A stretch of DNA of 64,000 nucleotides. Source: VXRD01 sp965232265. Lineage in GTDB: Bacteria; Latescibacterota; UBA2968. Both the position numbers and the translations under genes were made by a program. The first letter of the stretch is position 1. Each line of letters starts with the position of its first letter. This document shows positions 58,371 to 64,000 of the stretch, in pieces. The notes beneath the pieces were generated by a model. That model was not told where the DNA came from. It did not search any database and worked only from the letters and a program-made list of their open reading frames with translations. The DNA lies in contig CBDDPH010000002.1 in NCBI GenBank assembly GCA_965232265.1, forward strand, positions 1,054,001 to 1,118,000, in the 5' to 3' direction.

Positions 58371-59243
58371 TCACAACCTGATACGGGAAACGCTGTCCGA
58401 TAGTGCCAATGCCTGGACTGTTTCTGCGACATCGTGAACCCTTACAATGTGAACGCCTGCGACTGCGCCCAATGCGATTGCAGAAATGCTGCCTGGTAGG
58501 CGCGCCTGGGGGTGGTTTTGGGGCGCGGTAAATTGCTTGCGAGATGCACCCATGAGGATGGGGTGTCCCAGTGTGTGAAATTCGGATAGTCGGGCGAGTA
58601 TCTCGATATTGTGCGCGTATTTTTTGCCGAAACCCAGCCCGGGATCAATCACAATCTGAGATTGGGAAATGCCCATTGCCTTTGCGCTGTTGATTTGTGC
58701 GCTTAAAAAGTCGAGAATATCGGACACGACATCGTCGTACACGGGGTTCTGCTGCATGGTCGAGGGTGTTCCCCGCATGTGCATGAGGACAACAGCGGCT
58801 CCCGTTTCTGCGATCAGAGGTATCATGCCGGGGTCAAAACGCAGAGCACTGATGTCGTTGACAATGGTTGCGCCATTGTCAATGGCCTGTCGGGCGACTT
58901 CGGATTTGGTCGTGTCTATGGAGATGGGTACGTCGAGTTGTGGGGCAATAGCCTCAATAATGGGAATGGTGCGATCCAGTTCTTCTTTTGGCGAGACAAG
59001 GGTCGCTCCTGTACCATAAGGTCCGGCTGGGCGGGATGATTCACCCCCTATATCGATCATGTCGGCACCGGCTTCAACCAGTGCCAGTGCTCGTTCAATC
59101 GCTTTGCGCGGTTCAAAATAAAGGCCGCCGTCTGAGAACGAGTCTGGCGTGGTATTGAGAACGCCCATTACGAGTGTTCGATGACCTAACTGAAGGGGGG
59201 TGCCACAGCATGAAAGCCGGTAAATAGGGCGGGTGTGTTTCAT
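58371..59243 (-). CDS. folP: Dihydropteroate synthase
   Basis: 290 residues, TIM barrel. Signatures MGVLNTTPDSFSDGG and DIGGESSRPAG plus VIDPGLGFGKK are complete. It condenses p-aminobenzoate with dihydropterin diphosphate in folate synthesis. It follows ftsH, separated by a strong hairpin, so a separate promoter or read-through is needed. No good ribosome site is seen before the ATG. Confidence 0.95.
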   Translation of the reverse strand: MKHTRPIYRLSCCGTPLQLGHRTLVMGVLNTTPDSFSDGGLYFEPRKAIERALALVEAGADMIDIGGESSRPAGPYGTGATLVSPKEELDRTIPIIEAIAPQLDVPISIDTTKSEVARQAIDNGATIVNDISALRFDPGMIPLIAETGAAVVLMHMRGTPSTMQQNPVYDDVVSDILDFLSAQINSAKAMGISQSQIVIDPGLGFGKKYAHNIEILARLSEFHTLGHPILMGASRKQFTAPQNHPQARLPGSISAIALGAVAGVHIVRVHDVAETVQALALSDSVSRIRL

Positions 59244-59256
59244 GGGTTACGGTGTA

Positions 59257-59290
59257 TAAAAAATAGATGGCAACCGCCATCTATTTTTTA
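59257..59290 (-). terminator. ftsH terminator containing the ftsH stop codon
   Basis: Perfect 15-bp stem TAAAAAATAGATGGC/GCCATCTATTTTTTA with loop AACC. The TAA of ftsH (59288-59290) is the first part of the stem. It lies 14 nt before the folP start codon. Confidence 0.85.
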
Positions 59291-61414
59291 GTCATCTGAT
59301 GGCTGTTTTTCCTGTTCGGGGGCGTGCTTTTCCGATGTTTGGTCTTCCTGTTCTTCTTCCGATTTTTCTGGCTGTTTTACAGGTTCAACTGGTTTTTCGA
59401 GTATTTTGCCTTCTAATAACTGGTTGAGCTGTACATCGTCGAGGGTCTCAAATTCCAGCAGTGCTTTGGCGAGGATATGGACTTTCCCGATGTTATCGCT
59501 GAGCAATTGTTCGGCGCGGGACTCGGCTTTGAGCACGAAGTTCTTGATTTCCTCATCGATCATTTCGGCCACTCTGTCGCTGTGATCTCTGCGTTGTGCC
59601 ATTTCGCGCCCGAGGAATATTTCGTCGTTTTGCTGCCCATAAGCAATGGGACCGAGTTTTGGACTCATGCCCCAATCGCAAACCATCTGCCGGGCGAGAT
59701 TGGTGGCCATGCGGTAGTCTTGCTGTCCGCCTGTTGTGATTTCGCCAAAAACGAGTTTTTCGGCGATTCTGCCCCCCAGCGCGTAAGCGAGAACCGCCTC
59801 GCAATAACTCTGGGGATACGTGTGGCGCTCGTCGATGGGCAAGGTGTGTGTGACGCCGAGGGCACGCCCGCGAGGAATGATGGTCACTTTGTGGAGGGGA
59901 TCGCTTTCTGGAATGAGTTTGGCAACCAGCGCGTGACCAATTTCGTGATAGGACGTGAGGCGTTTTTCTTTGTCGGAGATGACAAGGCTGCGTCGCTCTG
60001 CGCCCATCATGACTTTGTCTTTGGCATCTTCAAAGTCGTTCATAGTTACGCGGTCTCGATTATTTCTCGAAGCCAGAAGAGCGGCTTCATTGACCAGATT
60101 GGCGAGGTCTGCCCCTGCCAGTCCGGGCGTTCCGCGCGCCAGTATCTGTAAGTTGACGTCGTCGGAGAGGGGCGTATTGCGGGTGTGGACTTTCAAAATG
60201 CCCTCGCGCCCTCTGACATCGGGACGATCTACCACGACCTGGCGGTCAAAGCGCCCGGGGCGCAACAGCGCGGGGTCGAGCACGTCGGGACGGTTGGTAG
60301 CAGCGATGAGGATGAGGCCCTCTTTGGATTCAAAACCATCCATTTCAACGAGGAGTTGATTGAGGGTTTGCTCGCGTTCGTCGTGACCGCCGCCAATACC
60401 TGCACCGCGGTGCCGTCCCACAGCATCTATTTCGTCGATAAAGATGATGCACGGGGCGTGATTTTTCCCCTGTTCAAAGAGATCGCGCACGCGCGAGGCA
60501 CCCACGCCGACAAACATTTCGACAAAATCTGAGCCGCTCATCAAAAAGAATGGGACATCCGCTTCGCCTGCAACGGCACGCGCCATGTGCGTTTTGCCCG
60601 TGCCGGGGGGACCGACTAGGAGTACGCCTTTGGGAATGCGTCCACCCAGGCGTTGAAATTTGCGCGGATCCTTCAGAAATTCGATGATTTCCTGTAGTTC
60701 TTGCTTGGCTTCTTCGGCGCCTGCAACGTCTTTGAATGTGATTTTGGCTTTGTCTTCAGAGACGAGTTTTGCTTTGCTTTTTCCAAAGCTGAACGCGCCT
60801 TTGGGGCCACCTTGCATCTGGCGCAAAATGAAGAGCCAAATCCCTATGAACAAGATCCATGGCAAAAAATTGAAGAATATATTGAACCAGTTAGAGGGTT
60901 TTTGAAAGCGAAAATCAACGCCGTATTTAAGCCATTCTTCCCTGGTCTCCGCATCTACGACGCCCAGGTCAACGACAAAGTCGCGAAAGGTGCGCTGTTG
61001 TCCTCGGACTGAGGGGATAAATTCTTCTGCAACGAGGTGGCCGTGAAATTCATTATCAGTAATAATCGCGCTCTGAATTTTTCCTTCTTCGAGGAGCATT
61101 TTGTACTCTTTGTAGCTGAGCACGACATCGCTGGAAGGAGAATTGCCAAAAAATTTGGAAGCAAAAATGATAACCAACAAAAAAAAGACCCAGAAAGCCA
61201 GTGGCTTTGAAATGCGCCGCCAGGGCCACTTGCCATTCTCCTGATCCCCATTGCGATCAGCGTTATCCCGATTGAGCACAGACAAGTTGGGACGCCGCTC
61301 TTTTTTGTTTTCAGGCGCGTCCTCTTCAGGCTGTGGGGAAGCGCGATCAGGCGTCTCGTCGGATGACTGTGTTTCTTCATCCGGTTTCGAGTCCCTGTCT
61401 TTGGGGTCGGTCAT
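59288..61414 (-). CDS. ftsH: ATP-dependent zinc metalloprotease FtsH
   Basis: 708 residues from ATG at 61414, which overlaps the tilS stop (ATGA) and has GAGG upstream. A long charged N-terminal extension (about 65 residues) precedes helix 1 (PLAFWVFFLLVIIF), a periplasmic domain, helix 2 (WILFIGIWLFIL), AAA domain with GPPGTGKTH and IIFIDEIDAVGR, and protease motif HEIGH. The acidic C-terminal tail is low complexity. It degrades membrane and regulatory proteins at the inner membrane. Confidence 0.97.
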   Translation of the reverse strand: MTDPKDRDSKPDEETQSSDETPDRASPQPEEDAPENKKERRPNLSVLNRDNADRNGDQENGKWPWRRISKPLAFWVFFLLVIIFASKFFGNSPSSDVVLSYKEYKMLLEEGKIQSAIITDNEFHGHLVAEEFIPSVRGQQRTFRDFVVDLGVVDAETREEWLKYGVDFRFQKPSNWFNIFFNFLPWILFIGIWLFILRQMQGGPKGAFSFGKSKAKLVSEDKAKITFKDVAGAEEAKQELQEIIEFLKDPRKFQRLGGRIPKGVLLVGPPGTGKTHMARAVAGEADVPFFLMSGSDFVEMFVGVGASRVRDLFEQGKNHAPCIIFIDEIDAVGRHRGAGIGGGHDEREQTLNQLLVEMDGFESKEGLILIAATNRPDVLDPALLRPGRFDRQVVVDRPDVRGREGILKVHTRNTPLSDDVNLQILARGTPGLAGADLANLVNEAALLASRNNRDRVTMNDFEDAKDKVMMGAERRSLVISDKEKRLTSYHEIGHALVAKLIPESDPLHKVTIIPRGRALGVTHTLPIDERHTYPQSYCEAVLAYALGGRIAEKLVFGEITTGGQQDYRMATNLARQMVCDWGMSPKLGPIAYGQQNDEIFLGREMAQRRDHSDRVAEMIDEEIKNFVLKAESRAEQLLSDNIGKVHILAKALLEFETLDDVQLNQLLEGKILEKPVEPVKQPEKSEEEQEDQTSEKHAPEQEKQPSDD

Positions 61415-62829
61415 AAATGCCTCTTTTCGCATTGTGTGATCATGCTGCTATACGTTGCTTTGAGCACGCGCCGAGTATCTGTTGTGATGGGTGCGACCTG
61501 GGAACGCCGCAGGCCAGCGACCCACAGAATGGTTGAACCGCTCACCAGCAGTGGTATTTCGCCGCGCAGTGGGCGGGGTATTTTGCTGTCGCCGAGCAGT
61601 CTGCTGACTTTTTTTTTTCCCTGCATGCCAAAAGGAGAAAAATAGTCGCCCGGCCTGGGTGAACGGAGATACAACGCCCGGCTGGGCAGTTGATCTAAAT
61701 CAAAAAAGACGGTGTGCTCTGCTGTATTTTTTAAGCGTTCACAGTTGACTCGATTTAATATGTTTATTGAGAATTTGCCGTTGATATCGAGCGGCACATC
61801 GGGTTCAACCAAAAAGCAGTAAGCTCGGGCGGGTTGGGTTATAATGAGTTTGTCTCGTGTGCGATAAGCTGATATTTCTGGCGTTATTTGAATGCGCTTT
61901 CCAGGCGTGGAAGATATTTCGAGAATGCGTTCAACAACCTGGAAACGCGCGGCTTCGGCACTGGCCTGAAGAGCAAAGAGCACCTTTCGAATCAGGCGCC
62001 GCCGAAGTGATATATGATAACCGAAAAATCGCTTAACATCAAGGATAAATTTTCGATTGTCGCGGTACAGGAGGGTTTCCGAAAGTGCCTGTTCCGCAAT
62101 GTTTTCGAGTTGTACATCGTCATTTTGTAGCAGGGTTGCCGAACGTGAAAGCAGGTCTTCGATTTGGGGATTATATGCTTTCTGCAGGTGGGGTATCAAG
62201 TCTGTGCGAATGCGATTGCGTAAAAATTTTGGATCGCTATTTGTCTCATCGCGCAGCACCTGCAAATTGCGGGTGCGTACATAACATTCAATTTCCGATC
62301 TGGAAAATGGGAGCAAGGGGCGAATCCAGCATGATTCTGAAATCGGCCGCATACCTCCCAATCCGGTGAGTCCTGCGCCTCGAACAAGGCGCAACAGGAC
62401 GGTTTCCGCCTGATCGCTTTTTGTATGGCCAAGCGCGATCTTATTTGCACCGGTTTTCTGTTTTACGGCGTCGAGAAATGCCCGTCGTGCATCTCGCGCT
62501 GCTTCTTCGAGAGATTGTTTTTTATTTTTTGCTCGCTGCAGGACATCTTCCTTTTCGATATAGACGGGATAGTTTCGGGCGACTTTTTTGACAAACGCGG
62601 CATCGCTTTCGGCATTGGGGCGAAGTTGATGGTTGAGATGCGCGATGTAAAGTGTGAGGTGCCATTTTGATTTGAGGCGGTGGAGCAGATCGAATAAGGT
62701 GACGGAGTCGGGACCGCCAGACAGGGCTACGACCACGCCATCACCTATTGTGAGGAGGCGTTCTCGTTGGATATAGGCTTCAACGCGATGTAGAATATCC
62801 ATTTCTTGAACGGACATGCCGAGTTCCAT
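61411..62829 (-). CDS. tilS: tRNA(Ile)-lysidine synthetase
   Basis: 472 residues. PP-loop SGGPDSV (about 35-41) binds ATP; HLNHQLRPNAESD and a C-terminal substrate domain (RSPRPGDYFSPFGMQGKKKVSRLL) are typical. It adds lysine to C34 of the AUA-reading isoleucine tRNA. Overlaps ftsH by 4 nt, a conserved pairing. Confidence 0.95.
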   Translation of the reverse strand: MELGMSVQEMDILHRVEAYIQRERLLTIGDGVVVALSGGPDSVTLFDLLHRLKSKWHLTLYIAHLNHQLRPNAESDAAFVKKVARNYPVYIEKEDVLQRAKNKKQSLEEAARDARRAFLDAVKQKTGANKIALGHTKSDQAETVLLRLVRGAGLTGLGGMRPISESCWIRPLLPFSRSEIECYVRTRNLQVLRDETNSDPKFLRNRIRTDLIPHLQKAYNPQIEDLLSRSATLLQNDDVQLENIAEQALSETLLYRDNRKFILDVKRFFGYHISLRRRLIRKVLFALQASAEAARFQVVERILEISSTPGKRIQITPEISAYRTRDKLIITQPARAYCFLVEPDVPLDINGKFSINILNRVNCERLKNTAEHTVFFDLDQLPSRALYLRSPRPGDYFSPFGMQGKKKVSRLLGDSKIPRPLRGEIPLLVSGSTILWVAGLRRSQVAPITTDTRRVLKATYSSMITQCEKRHL

Positions 62830-62897
62830 TTTGCAAGTGTTTGGACGCGCAAATAGCGTCTGAAGTTTCTCGTATCGCTTATGAGAAATATAAAAAA

Positions 62898-62920
62898 ATC
62901 GGCTATGGATTTACAGCCGT
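62898..62920 (-). terminator. Possible terminator after the barrel-protein gene
   Basis: On the minus strand, CGGCT - 10-nt loop - AGCCG followed by ATTTTTTT. The stem is short (5 bp, extended by weak pairs). Confidence 0.5.
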
Positions 62921-62935
62921 TTTATACGCTTGTGA

Positions 62936-64000
62936 CTAAAAGTAGGTATTGAGGCGCATTTCCACACCTTTAAAGGGGAGTACCAGATAGCAGGTTCCCG
63001 ATGTACAGGCGGTGCCGCCGCGCCGTTCGCCCACAAAGAGGACGGCGTCGTAATGCGTGCCAAACCGCGCATTGAGGTTGAGAGACACGAAGGTGCGGCT
63101 GCCAGTTTCGATATCGAAAGTTTCTGGGCGGTCAACTTCAAAAGGGTCGGTTGTGTGATCTACGACAAGGGCTGCGCCAAAACCGCGCGCGTGTTGTGCG
63201 GAGAGCACGCCATAAGTATTGGAAAAGTACGGGTCGTTTTTAAAATGGACAGCGCGTTGGTATTGGAGGTCGAGGCCGAGGGTATGGCCGCGGTCCGTTG
63301 TGGTTTCAAAAATCGCGCCGCCCGTGCGGTGGCTGTCAATGCTTTCGATGTCGTCTTTGCCCCAGTTGTAAAAGAAGGTGGCAGTCAGGTTATCAAATTT
63401 GTACAGATCAAAAGAGAAGTGTCTTTCTTTAAAAAAAGTCTGTATCGTCGGCGCCAAATCATTGCGTGCGTGACTGATATTGACCGTGAAATTGCCCAAA
63501 CCCAGTTGCGTATAAGTGCCTTCGATCTGATAGCCTATTTCGCTGGCGAGTAGCAGTACATGTGTGTTTTTGTTGAGCAAAAAGGCCGTGTGTTCGCGGA
63601 CGAGCGATGGGGGATCATTGAAGTGGAGGGCCATGTTGTCGTAATTTTTGTATTCCACGCTCAGTCCCAGATGGTTCCCGCCCACATTGCCGGATAAGTA
63701 GAGGGCGGTTCCTTTTTCGTCGCCTTCGCGCTGCGCGTATTCGCCATAGAAGCTGCCGTATAGGCCGGCTTTTTGCAGGATATTAGAGAGGTCGAGATCG
63801 GCAAAACCAGACCAGGCCCAGTTTTTGTCGATAAGGGAATCTCTGGGTGTGATGTGAACGCCTGTGCTGCCAATTTTGAGATTGGAGGAGAGTCTGATGG
63901 CGAGTTCGCCGCCTGTGACCCAATCTCCGCGACGGGAAATACTGCGTGGCGGGGTGCCGGTTTTGGCACCTGGGGGAATATCGCTGAGTGCGGATCGACC
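62936..64000 (-). CDS. Outer membrane beta-barrel protein (partial, N-terminus beyond window)
   Basis: The frame is open to the right edge, giving at least 354 residues; the apparent start at 63685 is an internal GTG. Alternating hydrophobic strands and aromatic girdles (LGLSVEYKNYDNMAL, FVSLNLNARFGTHYDAVLF) and a final strand ending in VEMRLNTYF with terminal Phe fit an outer-membrane barrel. Similar to the DUF6029-type surface barrels, but that is a guess. Includes CTSGTC near the end. Confidence 0.75.
   Translation of the reverse strand, partial: GRSALSDIPPGAKTGTPPRSISRRGDWVTGGELAIRLSSNLKIGSTGVHITPRDSLIDKNWAWSGFADLDLSNILQKAGLYGSFYGEYAQREGDEKGTALYLSGNVGGNHLGLSVEYKNYDNMALHFNDPPSLVREHTAFLLNKNTHVLLLASEIGYQIEGTYTQLGLGNFTVNISHARNDLAPTIQTFFKERHFSFDLYKFDNLTATFFYNWGKDDIESIDSHRTGGAIFETTTDRGHTLGLDLQYQRAVHFKNDPYFSNTYGVLSAQHARGFGAALVVDHTTDPFEVDRPETFDIETGSRTFVSLNLNARFGTHYDAVLFVGERRGGTACTSGTCYLVLPFKGVEMRLNTYF

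Noticed and set aside
59477..60151. 224-codon plus-strand ORF opposite ftsH
   Set aside because: Antisense of conserved AAA and protease motifs.
1..64000. tRNA, rRNA and riboswitch genes
   Set aside because: No convincing T-loop, rRNA or riboswitch signature was found by eye; a covariance-model scan would settle this.

Overview
The window reads as a chromosomal piece of a Gram-negative, uncultivated-type bacterium. TolC/RND efflux genes, a beta-barrel protein, several lipoproteins and a periplasmic-partner sensor kinase imply an outer membrane. The mix of a sulfatase, phytanoyl-CoA-dioxygenase-like (PhyH) proteins, a sugar-phosphate-isomerase-type TIM barrel, a Gfo/Idh dehydrogenase and many short palindromic intergenic repeats suggests a candidate phylum such as Latescibacterota or Poribacteria. 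That placement is inference, not proof. No rRNA, tRNA or CRISPR array was recognised.

Layout. 0-7 kb is accessory and repeat-rich: a transposase tail, a very acidic protein, a receiver-AraC regulator, a membrane zinc-ribbon protein and an active/inactive M16 peptidase pair. The regulator end is duplicated in decayed form at 6.4-7.0 kb, and that copy carries a 211-bp insertion. 7.1-11.3 kb is a sugar-type ABC transporter operon with two ATPases and no binding protein. 11.4-19.2 kb holds a YchF-like NTPase, an aldo/keto reductase, a bifunctional nuclease, a TIM-barrel protein, a peptide-binding lipoprotein, a redoxin-2OG oxygenase fusion and an M42 peptidase.

19.6-26.7 kb is a signalling block: STAS antagonist, receiver-PP2C phosphatase, RsbW-like kinase, periplasmic binding protein, TorS-like histidine kinase and ammonium transporter. 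It joins a two-component system to a partner-switching system. 26.7-31.7 kb is a housekeeping cluster on the minus strand (yggS-yggT-divIVA-mtnP-nudix-dksA-like-lspA-rluD). 31.9-39.2 kb holds a tandem hydrolase, an orphan ABC ATPase, a double-domain PPK2, an oxidoreductase and recJ.

39.3-44.5 kb is an envelope cluster (YjfI-like, PspA, DUF4178, SpeE-like, DUF350, Ser/Arg-rich lipoprotein) that parallels E. coli yjfIJKLMC. 44.5-47.6 kb is a sulfatase with two paralogous PhyH-type oxygenases. One of these has Gly in place of the iron-binding Asp, the mark of Fe(II)/2OG halogenases. 47.6-64 kb holds a lipoprotein serpin, a B12/radical-SAM enzyme, trxA, holA, an RND efflux operon, folP, ftsH, tilS and a truncated outer-membrane barrel gene.

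The most notable observations are the HxG PhyH protein, the hybrid phosphorelay/partner-switch linked to Amt, the PspA-centred cluster, and the paralogous empty site that reveals a small mobile element.
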